Shown: in pieces, positions 1 to 9,458 of the stretch
How positions within the stretch are numbered: position 1 is the stretch's first letter
How the letters are laid out: every line of letters starts with the position of its first letter
Assembly (NCBI GenBank): GCA_964638865.1
Contig: CAZXBG010000010.1
Location: forward strand, 1 to 41,656
Reading direction: 5' to 3'
Length of the DNA: 41,656 nucleotides
From: UBA7236 sp964638865
GTDB lineage: Bacteria > Bacteroidota > Bacteroidia > Chitinophagales > BACL12
The notes under the pieces: generated by a model
Database searches by the model: none
Told to the model about the DNA's origin: nothing
Seen by the model: only the letters and a program-made list of their open reading frames with translations
Made by a program: the position numbers and the translations under genes

Positions 1-162
1 AAATAATGGTTAGTTCCCACAAAACACAAAGAGAAAAATTAGGAAATAATATATAATCAGAAAATAATTCTGCTTATTATGAACAGCAAATAAATAGTGA
101 AAATACAAGTTAACCAAGATTAAAAATGATCGACTGTATAATTTGATGAAGTTACTTATACA

Positions 163-588
163 TTAATCCCCTATCGCACTCAACGTCAAATCTGAATCTA
201 TCACAACTTCTGTAGGACCTAAGAGATAAGAATAAGTTCCCGACCAATGCTGATAATCACTGGCGCTGTCGTCGAGAATTGTAAATGGAATAGAGGTTAA
301 ACTAATGTCGTAACTAATGGTTATCACATCTTCTGCAACCGACCATGTAAAGGTTTCTGCAAATCCGCCGTTGTAAACCATTATTCCGGTTCCATTGTCA
401 GCGAAGGTTGCCACACCCGAATCGTATTCGGTGGTTGTGGAGGAGATGCCATCTATTGTGGTTGTAGTAATCGATTTGTCGATATTCCACCCGCCGGCAT
501 GTTTAACTAAAACTTTTTCAGTTTTAGAACAGGAAAACAGTGTTATGGAGAGGAGCATAACAACACAAATTTGTGAGGTCAGTTTCAT
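163..588 (-). CDS. Small lipocalin-like lipoprotein (paralogue 1)
   Basis: A 141-residue predicted outer-membrane or periplasmic lipoprotein of unknown function. The N-terminus has a hydrophobic segment ending in the lipobox LFSC, so the mature protein would begin at that Cys. The next part carries GGWNID, a GxW pattern as in lipocalin-like beta-barrels, and the rest is rich in Thr and alternating beta-strand residues. I chose the ATG at 588; an in-frame TTG at 606 would add six residues ahead of the signal peptide. A TAnnTTTG box at 604-611 (minus strand) lies just upstream. A clear paralogue is at 2575-2994, with the same TEKVLVKH segment and the same QHWSG near the C-terminus. The gene is real with good confidence. 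The lipocalin-like fold is a weak inference and the ligand is unknown. Confidence 0.8.
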   Translation of the reverse strand: MKLTSQICVVMLLSITLFSCSKTEKVLVKHAGGWNIDKSITTTTIDGISSTTTEYDSGVATFADNGTGIMVYNGGFAETFTWSVAEDVITISYDISLTSIPFTILDDSASDYQHWSGTYSYLLGPTEVVIDSDLTLSAIGD

Positions 589-603
589 AAAATAGATTTT
601 ATT

Positions 604-611
604 CAAAGATA
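604..611 (-). promoter_or_regulatory. Bacteroidota -7 box for the first lipoprotein
   Basis: On the minus strand this reads TATCTTTG, a full match to the Bacteroidota -7 consensus TAnnTTTG, and it ends 16 nt before the ATG at 588. I see no TTG at the expected -33 distance, so only half of the promoter is supported. Confidence 0.4.
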
Positions 612-849
612 AACAATAAGTTTTACTGTTTAAAACCCGGTTCGATTTAAAGAGTCTTAGAATGTAACGCTAAAGGTTTCGTTCAACATATTTGGTTTAA
701 TGTAATGTGTGAATCATACTATTTTTGATCTAAATGCATACATTTCGCTAAATAGTTGTAGTATTTCACATAAAAATTCCACCACTTCAGAATATCTTGC
801 TCTGTTTTTGTTTTATATTTCATTAGTTTAGTATTTTAATTTCATATTT

Positions 850-2496
850 ATGAATCTGAAACAATTTTCATTTCAAGGATATACTTTATTAGCAACAGCT
901 ATTCTTGGAAGTGATAAATTAAAGGCACAAATTATATTGCAGGATTTTGATCCGGACCTAAGGCTCATGAATTGGCAAGGTTTTGCAGATGAAGAGGAGC
1001 CAATCGAAATTGATATTGATGGAAATGGTATTTACGATATAAAATTTGATTATGATTGGGGTTATTTCGATGCCGGTATTGAGTTGTATATTAACGATTG
1101 TGTTATAAGCGTAGGAGTGGAAGATTCTGGGAACTGGAGCGCGTATAATATTGATTTTTTTAATACAGATCAATTAATAGGAGAATCACTAATTTGGGCA
1201 AATGAAGGGTTCCATATTCTTTCGGCAAGCTCGTTCAATGATTCTTCTTCTGGTTGTAATATTATTAACAACGGCAATGGTTTTGTAAATAAATATTTGC
1301 CTCTCAAATTGTTAATAGATGACAACATTCATTATGGATGGGTTAGATTAAGCTTAAATACTATCGGTCATGGTCTTTATAATGATTGTTATAATAGTGT
1401 GGGTTCTCCACTTACCGTGTTTTCTACCGCATATAATTCAATTCCGGAAACTTCGGTTTTCTGTAACGAAGAACTTTTACCGGAGAATGGAAGCACTTTT
1501 AATGTAAAACTGTTCGACGATTTAGATGTTGAAGATGTGAGCGATATTGCAATTACATTTTATGCAGAAACTCCTGATTATTCAGAAATAAGAGTTTTTT
1601 TAATGCCTACAAGAGATGATGTTATCGGGTTTTCATTAAATGATGCTATAACATTGGACCCTTCCCGATACTACGGTATTTCAGCAGACTTAGTTTTACC
1701 CGGTGTTGTTAATATTTTTAATCTTCCTGCTTCCCTTTTGGATATAAATGGAGATGTATTTTCTCAAGGCACCTATTATTCAGCGTTTTATATGAAAATG
1801 CCTATGGAAGGAGCGTCTGCTGTGTTAACCCTGTCAACGCCAATGAATATAATAATGCCTATGCTTCATACATGTTATTTTCATATTGAAACTATTGATT
1901 TGGATTATTTAAATGATGCAGGATATTTTCAAATTTACTTTACACAAGATGAGGATGAATCGGATATAGCCTCGTATGGCGTTGGCGTGGCAAATGAAAA
2001 TAATATTGACTGGTTAACCTCTTTTCATGATTATGATGCAATTGATTTAACCGGCATTATCCAATTTCCTAAAACAGGGGAAGCTGAATATACTATTGAT
2101 CTTATCGGATTAACAAAAGATATTTATGGTGAAGAACTCATTATAGGAGCATCTTATAATCCCTTAGTATTTGGGTTTGGCGATGGTTATTATGCTGACC
2201 TACTTTGTTATGATTACGATATAATGGATGTTGTTTTTACCGGTCGCAATTTATTAGGTAATATCCTGCAAATTCAATTTATAGATAATATGCTAATAAT
2301 TAAATTACCGAAGGAAAAGGTTATGCAGGAAGTGGTAATGGAACTCAATTCAATTACGGGTCAAAAAATTATTTCGCAGAAATTATTGCAGGAAACAAAT
2401 TCTGTTGATATTTCCGCATATTCCACAGGCATATATTTTGTTTCAATTTACTATAATGGTTATCGAATTGCATCGAGAAAGATCTGTATTAATTAA
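850..2496 (+). CDS. Secreted protein with T9SS type A sorting domain
   Basis: A 548-residue protein predicted to be exported and attached to, or released from, the cell surface by the type IX secretion system. The N-terminus is a signal-peptide-like stretch ending near KAQ. It is followed by IDIDGNGIYDIKF, a pattern seen at the start of many Bacteroidota surface proteins, and by YGWVRL further on. The last ~75 residues form a typical type A C-terminal sorting domain: IKLP, then ELNSITGQKI, a VDIS strand, STGIYFV, and a basic end (RIASRKICIN). The middle is acidic and beta-rich with no enzyme motif I recognise. It sits alone between two minus-strand lipoprotein paralogues and ends at a convergent terminator. 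Export by T9SS is well supported; the function is unknown. Confidence 0.85.
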   Translation: MNLKQFSFQGYTLLATAILGSDKLKAQIILQDFDPDLRLMNWQGFADEEEPIEIDIDGNGIYDIKFDYDWGYFDAGIELYINDCVISVGVEDSGNWSAYNIDFFNTDQLIGESLIWANEGFHILSASSFNDSSSGCNIINNGNGFVNKYLPLKLLIDDNIHYGWVRLSLNTIGHGLYNDCYNSVGSPLTVFSTAYNSIPETSVFCNEELLPENGSTFNVKLFDDLDVEDVSDIAITFYAETPDYSEIRVFLMPTRDDVIGFSLNDAITLDPSRYYGISADLVLPGVVNIFNLPASLLDINGDVFSQGTYYSAFYMKMPMEGASAVLTLSTPMNIIMPMLHTCYFHIETIDLDYLNDAGYFQIYFTQDEDESDIASYGVGVANENNIDWLTSFHDYDAIDLTGIIQFPKTGEAEYTIDLIGLTKDIYGEELIIGASYNPLVFGFGDGYYADLLCYDYDIMDVVFTGRNLLGNILQIQFIDNMLIIKLPKEKVMQEVVMELNSITGQKIISQKLLQETNSVDISAYSTGIYFVSIYYNGYRIASRKICIN

Positions 2497-2524
2497 ATTA
2501 TAAATATACCCATTAGTTAAATTA

Positions 2525-2562
2525 AAAAACCGCCTCATAACAAATGTTACAAAGCGGTTTTT
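2525..2562. terminator. Bidirectional intrinsic terminator
   Basis: Perfect 9-bp inverted repeat AAAAACCGC / GCGGTTTTT with a 20-nt loop. It has an A-run on one side and a T-run on the other. It lies between the convergent ends of the T9SS gene (2496) and the second lipoprotein (2575), so it can stop transcription in both directions. Confidence 0.75.
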
Positions 2563-2574
2563 AGAAAAATTATT

Positions 2575-2994
2575 TTAATTCAAGCTGGTAAACCATAACT
2601 CCGTATCCACCACAAAATCAACCCCAAAAATATCGTAGGTATAACTACCTGACCAATGTTGCGAATCTTTGCTGCTGTCGAGAATGGTAAAGTCAATGGT
2701 TGTGGCAATGGCATCGTAAGTAACAGAAATAATATCATCATTTACCGACCAACTGAATGTGTCGGTAGTGCCATCATTATAGGTGATGAAACCTGTGCCA
2801 TTTTCATTGAAAGTTGCCACACCGTAATCGGTATCTGTTTCTGTAGTAGAAATGCCACCTGAAGTAGTAGTGGTTACTTGTTTGTCAATATTCCATTCTC
2901 CGTCATGTTTAACCAAAACCTTTTCGGTTTTGCCACAGGAAAATAAAGTTACCGCGATAAACATTACCGCAATTACCTGAGTTATTCTTTTCAT
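2575..2994 (-). CDS. Small lipocalin-like lipoprotein (paralogue 2)
   Basis: A 139-residue lipoprotein with a signal peptide ending in lipobox LFSC. It is closely similar to the product of 163-588: both share TEKVLVKH, a GxWNIDK segment (here GEWNIDK), GVATF, FTILD and QHWSG. The ATG at 2994 puts the Met directly before the basic and hydrophobic signal sequence. The GxW motif and predicted beta-rich body suggest a lipocalin-like barrel, but I cannot name a ligand. It is convergent with the T9SS gene and divergent from nothing obvious; the large alpha-2-macroglobulin gene upstream reads in the same direction and ends 92 nt away. The pair probably arose by a local duplication that now flanks the T9SS gene. 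Confidence 0.82.
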   Translation of the reverse strand: MKRITQVIAVMFIAVTLFSCGKTEKVLVKHDGEWNIDKQVTTTTSGGISTTETDTDYGVATFNENGTGFITYNDGTTDTFSWSVNDDIISVTYDAIATTIDFTILDSSKDSQHWSGSYTYDIFGVDFVVDTELWFTSLN

Positions 2995-3086
2995 TGATTT
3001 GCTTTTTTGTAAAATTTTTAGTTAAAAGGCGATATGTTGCAAAATGTTTGCCAATATTGTGTTTATGCCGTTTTTATCACTTTTTT

Positions 3087-6000
3087 CTATTGCACAAGCA
3101 CTCGAAACCCCTTACTATAGCTGCTAAACTCGGGAGCATACATACATTGAATATTTGTAATGCCGCTACTAAAATTTCCTTTATGGGTAACACGCATCGT
3201 ATATTCCATAGTGAATTTACCCTTTGGCAGATTGGAAATAAAAAAATTGCTGCTTGCGTCACCGGTACTTTCATAATAGCCAATGCCTTGTGACCATTTA
3301 AACGAACTTAATACATTCAAGGGCTCAAAACAACTTGCCCGAAGGTCGCGCATATGTACGTATTGCATTTCTCTATCCGCATTAAATTCAAGATTTGTAA
3401 TCACAAGATTACCTACTTTTAAAATTGTATTTTCATTTATAGGAACTAATAGAATTCCTGTTACAGTCACCTTTTGTAAATACAATTGCTTATTAACTGT
3501 TAAACCGGAAGCTATACCGGAAATGTTTTCCATTTTATCCAAATATTGCCAATAGATTGCTCCATAACCACCTAAACCCGAAGTTGTAGTAATAGATATA
3601 TTTCCTAATTGTGGAATTATTTTCTCTCCTGTCCAAATCTTTTTAAAATATCCGGTTGCATCAGTTGCATTGTTTTGATCGAGTAAAGAATTTGCAACAA
3701 CAATTTCGGCCAATGCATCTTTGTCGGAAAGTGAATTTCCTTTAAATAAAAGTGCATAACATGCTTCAGCCGTGGCTTTGGTTGTTTTCCATCCGTTTGC
3801 CTGTTTTTGTTGGAGTAACCAGATTTTCAATTCGTCTATTCCTTGCGTATCACCTAATATTTCATCAAAAACTTCTATCAATATCGCTTGTGTTTCAACT
3901 GGAGCTTCTGTCCAATAATATCCAATAGTATTATCCTTCCAATACCTGCCACCTTCTTTATTCAAAATTGAATTTTCTTTTAAAGATCGTGCTATAAGTT
4001 CTGCAGTTTTTTTGTCATCCATTCTGTTTAATGCAAGCGCTATCATTGCTTTTTCATATAAATTATATTTTGTCCAATATTTTTTTATCTGAAACAAATA
4101 ATAATCATAGGCTTTTTGTTCTTTTATATTTAGCTTGATGGAGGTATAATAACTTGTTGCATAAAAATATTGAACGATAAGGGATGGAGGAATATAAGTT
4201 GCGCTGTCGGTTTTTTGATTGGATTTAAAATCTTCCAATAAATTTTCATAGTCGTCGTATAATTCTTTATTACAATACTGAATAGTTCTCGATAACATCA
4301 GTTTGAAATCTCCGTCCCCCACAACCGGTGTTTCTAATCCGTGTAAATGTGCCATTCCGGCAAGTATATATTGTGAAATATATTGATCAGCAAAAAAATC
4401 ACCGCTGAACCATGTAAATCCTCCACTTGGAAGTTGATGTAATTTAAGTAAAACCATTGTGGCATTTAAACGCAATTGTATAGCAGTTTTGTTAAATAAT
4501 TTAGATACTCTTTTTTTGTCTGCTGTTTCCTCTGCGGCTTGAAGTGCCCACGGAGATTCTTGTAATAAAATATTTTTTAAATCTGTATTTTTTTCCAGAT
4601 TTGATAGAAGGGAAATAGAATCCTTTTGCCAATTTCTAAATATTTTTTCAATTTCAGGTTCTGACAAAACAATGGATGCAGCAAGCGCATTTGAATAATA
4701 TCTGTTGAATAACTGTTCCGCACATTCAAAGGGATAATCCTGCAAATATGGCAATGATTGTACAGCATACCAAGCTGGATTGCTGGCATATTCCAATGCA
4801 ACTGCATGGTTCACACGATCGATATTGTTTCGGGAATTCAAAAGGGATTCAAATAAAAAAGATTGTGTGGATGCCGCTTTTGTACGAAGTGGAAATGTTT
4901 CTGTTACTAACATTTTATCAGTTAAAACGGGAATGATGTTTTGTTCGCCATCACTCACAGTTCCGTTTGTGGCCTTTACAGTGTAGATCACCGCATTAAT
5001 TCCTTCCGGAATTATAAGTTGCCAACTTACCATAGTGTTTACCTTTGCTTTTACATTAAATGGGAGGGCCTCTTTTGAATTATCAAATCTTGCGTCAACA
5101 GGCAGCATGGTAAATGCATCCAATAACTCCAGTTGGGCTAAACCGGTAATTTCATTTTGAGAAAGATTTTGAATTTTTGCAGTTACGTTAACAGTATCAC
5201 CTACGCGCAAAAACCGTGGAAAATACGGTGAGATCATAAAATCCTTTTGTGTAATTATTGTCGCTTCGGAATATCTGTGTAAAAGATCTTTGGTATGTGC
5301 AAGCAACTGTAATTTCCATTCTGTTAATGATTCGGGAACAGTAAAACTGATAATGACAATACCAGTAGTATCTGTTTGTAAATGCGGATAAAAAAATGCA
5401 GTTTCCTGCAAATTTTTTCTGCTGATAATATTAGTTAATGTTTCTTCCACGGTAATTTCAAAAGGATTTGCTTTGCTTTGACTTAGATGTGTTTTGATAT
5501 CAATCTTATCATACGAATAAGCAAGCGGATTCATTTCCCATAATGGATCAACATTTTTTTCAAAGCCAAATAATGTTTGTGTTTCGGAATTAGACTTATA
5601 ATTTTTCTTTCCTCTCGAACCTCCTTTGGAATAGTTGAAATTCATATCTCCTTCATTCAATTGAATACTTGCAATTGTAACGAGTGAATTATTACTAAAA
5701 TCGCCTCTATATGGATTCAGATCCTCCATATCATAATAGGCATTTTTGCGGTAAGGATTATTTCCCCCGAAATATCCCCACCAATTTGTCCAAAACCAAT
5801 TGATGCCGGAATAATAAATGGAATTAGGAGTATAATAATTCGAAACTCTACTCGGGTCATTATAATATTGGGAAACATTAATTGTTGCATCGGCATTCCA
5901 CGAACTATCTGGCGTATTTTGTGGCCAATCGATAAAACTCCATTCGTGTTCAACAAATTGATCCAGTGAAACATCGTACATGGAAGCTAAAAGTTCAGCA

Positions 6001-9000
6001 GCAACGTTATTGCCTTGGGGCCCGCGAATTTTTATTTTCCAGGTTTCTGCTTTTCCCGGCTCCAGTTTATCGCGAAATGTTTCTAATTCTATTTGTAACT
6101 CTTTGTTTGACCACGGAACATTTATGGTTATCTCCCGATGATAAAATCGATTGTTTTTAACAAACCATACCTCTGCTGTTGCGCCTCCGCGGTGTTTTTC
6201 TTCTATAAGAACTTCCTGGGAGCTTTCCTTTTTATTTTCTAAATGTTCCCATTTTTGAATGCCATTAATACTTATTAGATCCCACATCAAATAAGAATTT
6301 TCAACTCCAGTATTTATTTTTAATTTAATAGTAGAATCCGGTTCTGCAATTATTGCGGGTTTATCCAAATAAATATTACCTGATATTTCGTCGCCAATTC
6401 CGTTTTCGCCTGTAATGTTTATTATTTTACTTGTTTTTAATTCCTCGCCGGATTTGTCAGTGTGATATAAGGTGCATTTATAAATTCCGGGAATTAATCC
6501 GGCGCTGCTAATAGTGTCGGTAGATTTTTTTGCAGTATTGAAATAATATTCTTTTACAACAGGTAATTCCTTCCATTTGTAAGGATCGTCTTCGTTGTTG
6601 TATATATCATTTGGAAAATTTTTAATGTAATCCTCCTCTGAAATAACCCATTGGTCTGGTGCATCCCACAAACGCTCCCGCAAAACTCTCCCCGAATTTT
6701 CTAATGGGGTAAAACTAATTTTTCCTTTTGCATCAATTGGAAAATAATTGAGATTGGTTGCATTTATTTTGATCGGAAATGATGCGCCAGAGGTAATTTG
6801 ATCGGGAATCGTAAAAGTTATTAGTGTTGAAATATATCCGGCGAAAACAATTTGTTTAAAATTTTTAGTTTCACCGCTTATATCTGTAACAGAACCGGAG
6901 ATTGTGTATTTATGAATGCGAAACTTATTATATTGTAATGATGTATCCGGTCTTGTAGTAAATGAAATAGTAAAATTTCCTTCTTCATTTGTATTGGTTG
7001 TTCCGCTTTCTATAAATATGGGATAACTATAGGTGTTAGCATAATTTTGGTAAGGTGAGAGATATAATTCCCTTTCTACTTTGTAAACTACACTTGCAAA
7101 ACTAACCGCGTTACCTGAATAAGATGTGGCTTTTGAAGAAACAGTGATATTTTCATTGTATACAAAGGCTTTTTCCAGGGGTTCACTATGAACTGCAAAC
7201 GTGGGTCTCTTATATTCCTCTATCAAGATAGCTATACTTCCAAATTGTGTGCTTATAACCGACCTGCCCGGCATTATATCATTGGGAATTGTAAATGAAC
7301 CCGAAAAGGAACCAAACTCATTACTTGTTAATTGCAAACTTGCCACCTTGTTGTGTTGTGCATTAAAAAGGCTTACTGCTAACGGAATATCTGACAATAT
7401 TTTTTTGTCTTTATGTAATCGTGATTCCTCTATAATAATTCCTTTAAAATAAATTTTCTGTCCTGGTCGGTATATGCTGCGGTCGGTAAATAAATAATTT
7501 TCAATATATAAATATTCCTTCTGTTTATATTTTTTATCTACTGTGAAAGCAACTTGGGAGTCTAATATATCGTTATCTTTTTTAACAATAATACCCCGAT
7601 CATCACTGTAATGTAATTTCGGGCTTTTAAGCATAAACCTGCCATTTTCATCACTGCTGTAACTTTCTTTTAGTTGATAAGAGTTATATCCGAATAGGTA
7701 GTGATAATTTGTTTTGTAAGTTTCAATATTAGCCCCTGCCACAGGTTGGCCGGTTGTTCTGTCAACTACATAAAAGGTTTCTGCATCTTTATACCAGGTA
7801 TTGTTATTGTTCTTTTTTGCGACTAAACAAAGATTTGACACTTGAAACTTTGTTGCGCAACTCATATAATTTTTGTTGTCACTTGAATCAGATGCAAGAA
7901 GTATATAGGAGCCAACAGGAAGGGAATCGATCATAAACTCCACACCATGTTGCTTGAAATCTCCGGTATTGGGTACGTATTGTTTCCATTTTTTTGAATA
8001 TGGCAGTTGAGCGGCATACTCAATTTTTTCCTCTCGATAAGCTTCATCAAAGTTGCGTTTTTGTTTCATGGAAATTGGGATAATACGAAATTCAAGAGTA
8101 TCTATATTTTTATATTCAAAATACACACGAAAAGGTTTGTCCGGAATTTGAACAGATTCTGCAGTTATTGCGCCGAATTTTTCAGTAATGACCGAAACTA
8201 ATTTTTTACAATTTTCGGTTGCAATAGCATTGGGGAATCTTTTAATTGCTTCGGTACAATATTGATAAGCAATCTTAAAATTTTCGAGTGTATCAATTTG
8301 TTTATTCCCATTATTAAAATATTGTTCCGCTATTAAAGTTGATATGTATGGAGAATAATTAAACCATTTAAATCTCTCCAATTCCGTTTTTAGTGATTGA
8401 AGATATAAACTATCCCTTGATATTAAATTGCTGTTTGTTCTGGCAAATTTTAGTCTTTTAATATCTAAATCCACTATGGGCCCTGGATGTTTGTCCATTA
8501 AATGAAATCGAGTAAGATCCTGCAAAAGCGATAAACCAAGCTCTTTTTTATTTAGTGTGTCAGCAAAAGAGAATTTGTGTTCAGCAAAAATTCTGCTTTC
8601 TGCAAAAATATCGGGATCTGAGATGTTATATTGATATTGCGGTTTAGTAAGATATGCATTATCAGCCAAGAGGAAGTCAAGTGTGCGATGCCCTAAAATG
8701 TCATATAACGTAGGTCGTAATTTTTCATTTTCCGGTGCAGCCTTCCACAGGATTTCTTTGTAATCTGAATTACGTGTGGACTTTAATATTTCAGTATTTT
8801 GTATTGATAAAACGTAAAGGTCATTAACTTCTTGATAGAGTTTGTTGATGGTCCATGTGGAAATATCCGATTCCTCCATTTTGTCTTCATAATTATTATG
8901 AATGATATAATAGTTGGCAAATAAATATTGTTCATAAACCTCTGCCAGCATACTTTGAAGTATATTTTTTACCGGACTATTTGCCTCATGGATTTCACTT

Positions 9001-9305
9001 TTAAACAATTCGATAGCGTGCATTTCACCATCTTCACGCAAAGCAATAGTGAGTTTGCTTAAATAAATAATCGATTTTATTAACTGAGGTTCATTATGTT
9101 CTGTTTTAGCATGATCATATATCTCCTCGACTAAAACCAATGCAGATTCCGGTAATTGAAGTGATATTAAAGAGTCGGTGCTTTTCCATTCTTGTTCATA
9201 ACCCGACCAATTATTATCTGGTTTATTAAAAATTATTAATGAACTAGCAAAAACTCCGGATAATAAAAATATTAAGACTAGGAGTGAAACGGGTTTAATT
9301 TTCAT
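3087..9305 (-). CDS. Bacterial alpha-2-macroglobulin family protein 1
   Basis: A 2072-residue predicted periplasmic protease inhibitor. Family members trap proteases: cleavage of a bait region exposes a thioester that bonds covalently to the attacker. Seen here, numbered from the ATG at 9305: an N-terminal hydrophobic anchor (about 1-30) with no lipobox Cys; a helical region to about 400; a DRTTGQPVAGA strand near 515; the MG2 hallmark DRSIYRPGQ near 605-620; a low-complexity bait-like stretch at about 1215-1292; the conserved NLQETAFFYP near 1300; and the thioester CAEQ at Cys1528-Gln1531. A C-terminal receptor-like domain holds two Cys (ASCFEP, IQCMYAP). An in-frame GTG at 9341 would only add residues ahead of the signal. 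The protein is longer than E. coli YfhM (about 1650). It is paralogous to the next gene upstream. Confidence 0.93.
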   Translation of the reverse strand: MKIKPVSLLVLIFLLSGVFASSLIIFNKPDNNWSGYEQEWKSTDSLISLQLPESALVLVEEIYDHAKTEHNEPQLIKSIIYLSKLTIALREDGEMHAIELFKSEIHEANSPVKNILQSMLAEVYEQYLFANYYIIHNNYEDKMEESDISTWTINKLYQEVNDLYVLSIQNTEILKSTRNSDYKEILWKAAPENEKLRPTLYDILGHRTLDFLLADNAYLTKPQYQYNISDPDIFAESRIFAEHKFSFADTLNKKELGLSLLQDLTRFHLMDKHPGPIVDLDIKRLKFARTNSNLISRDSLYLQSLKTELERFKWFNYSPYISTLIAEQYFNNGNKQIDTLENFKIAYQYCTEAIKRFPNAIATENCKKLVSVITEKFGAITAESVQIPDKPFRVYFEYKNIDTLEFRIIPISMKQKRNFDEAYREEKIEYAAQLPYSKKWKQYVPNTGDFKQHGVEFMIDSLPVGSYILLASDSSDNKNYMSCATKFQVSNLCLVAKKNNNNTWYKDAETFYVVDRTTGQPVAGANIETYKTNYHYLFGYNSYQLKESYSSDENGRFMLKSPKLHYSDDRGIIVKKDNDILDSQVAFTVDKKYKQKEYLYIENYLFTDRSIYRPGQKIYFKGIIIEESRLHKDKKILSDIPLAVSLFNAQHNKVASLQLTSNEFGSFSGSFTIPNDIMPGRSVISTQFGSIAILIEEYKRPTFAVHSEPLEKAFVYNENITVSSKATSYSGNAVSFASVVYKVERELYLSPYQNYANTYSYPIFIESGTTNTNEEGNFTISFTTRPDTSLQYNKFRIHKYTISGSVTDISGETKNFKQIVFAGYISTLITFTIPDQITSGASFPIKINATNLNYFPIDAKGKISFTPLENSGRVLRERLWDAPDQWVISEEDYIKNFPNDIYNNEDDPYKWKELPVVKEYYFNTAKKSTDTISSAGLIPGIYKCTLYHTDKSGEELKTSKIINITGENGIGDEISGNIYLDKPAIIAEPDSTIKLKINTGVENSYLMWDLISINGIQKWEHLENKKESSQEVLIEEKHRGGATAEVWFVKNNRFYHREITINVPWSNKELQIELETFRDKLEPGKAETWKIKIRGPQGNNVAAELLASMYDVSLDQFVEHEWSFIDWPQNTPDSSWNADATINVSQYYNDPSRVSNYYTPNSIYYSGINWFWTNWWGYFGGNNPYRKNAYYDMEDLNPYRGDFSNNSLVTIASIQLNEGDMNFNYSKGGSRGKKNYKSNSETQTLFGFEKNVDPLWEMNPLAYSYDKIDIKTHLSQSKANPFEITVEETLTNIISRKNLQETAFFYPHLQTDTTGIVIISFTVPESLTEWKLQLLAHTKDLLHRYSEATIITQKDFMISPYFPRFLRVGDTVNVTAKIQNLSQNEITGLAQLELLDAFTMLPVDARFDNSKEALPFNVKAKVNTMVSWQLIIPEGINAVIYTVKATNGTVSDGEQNIIPVLTDKMLVTETFPLRTKAASTQSFLFESLLNSRNNIDRVNHAVALEYASNPAWYAVQSLPYLQDYPFECAEQLFNRYYSNALAASIVLSEPEIEKIFRNWQKDSISLLSNLEKNTDLKNILLQESPWALQAAEETADKKRVSKLFNKTAIQLRLNATMVLLKLHQLPSGGFTWFSGDFFADQYISQYILAGMAHLHGLETPVVGDGDFKLMLSRTIQYCNKELYDDYENLLEDFKSNQKTDSATYIPPSLIVQYFYATSYYTSIKLNIKEQKAYDYYLFQIKKYWTKYNLYEKAMIALALNRMDDKKTAELIARSLKENSILNKEGGRYWKDNTIGYYWTEAPVETQAILIEVFDEILGDTQGIDELKIWLLQQKQANGWKTTKATAEACYALLFKGNSLSDKDALAEIVVANSLLDQNNATDATGYFKKIWTGEKIIPQLGNISITTTSGLGGYGAIYWQYLDKMENISGIASGLTVNKQLYLQKVTVTGILLVPINENTILKVGNLVITNLEFNADREMQYVHMRDLRASCFEPLNVLSSFKWSQGIGYYESTGDASSNFFISNLPKGKFTMEYTMRVTHKGNFSSGITNIQCMYAPEFSSYSKGFRVLVQ

Positions 9306-9337
9306 GATGTAGATTTGGGTTATAGGATAAAATTCTT

Positions 9338-9357
9338 TCACCTTTAAATAAAGGTGA
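9338..9357. promoter_or_regulatory. 20-bp inverted repeat ahead of alpha-2-macroglobulin 1
   Basis: TCACCTTTA, AA, TAAAGGTGA: two perfect 9-bp arms around a 2-nt centre, 32 nt upstream of the ATG at 9305. It could be an operator for a dimeric regulator or a 5'-leader hairpin. Nothing in the sequence decides between these. Confidence 0.4.
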
Positions 9358-9388
9358 TCAGTCCGGAAAATTTAAAAGCATCCAAAAC

Positions 9389-9404
9389 AGCGGTATTCTC
9401 CGCT
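9389..9404 (-). terminator. Weak hairpin between the two alpha-2-macroglobulin genes
   Basis: AGCGG, six bases, CCGCT. On the minus strand the stem is followed by GTTTTGG, a poor T-run. It sits 55 nt after the stop of the upstream gene (9459) and may partly end that transcript. Confidence 0.25.
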
Positions 9405-9458
9405 TTGAATGCAATAAATTTATGTAACTTTCCCTAAATAACAGTCAGAACAGGGTAA

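Noticed and set aside
9305..9341. Alternative GTG start for alpha-2-macroglobulin 1
   Set aside because: The ATG at 9305 places Met right before the signal/anchor sequence; the extension would put 12 residues ahead of it and run into the inverted repeat.
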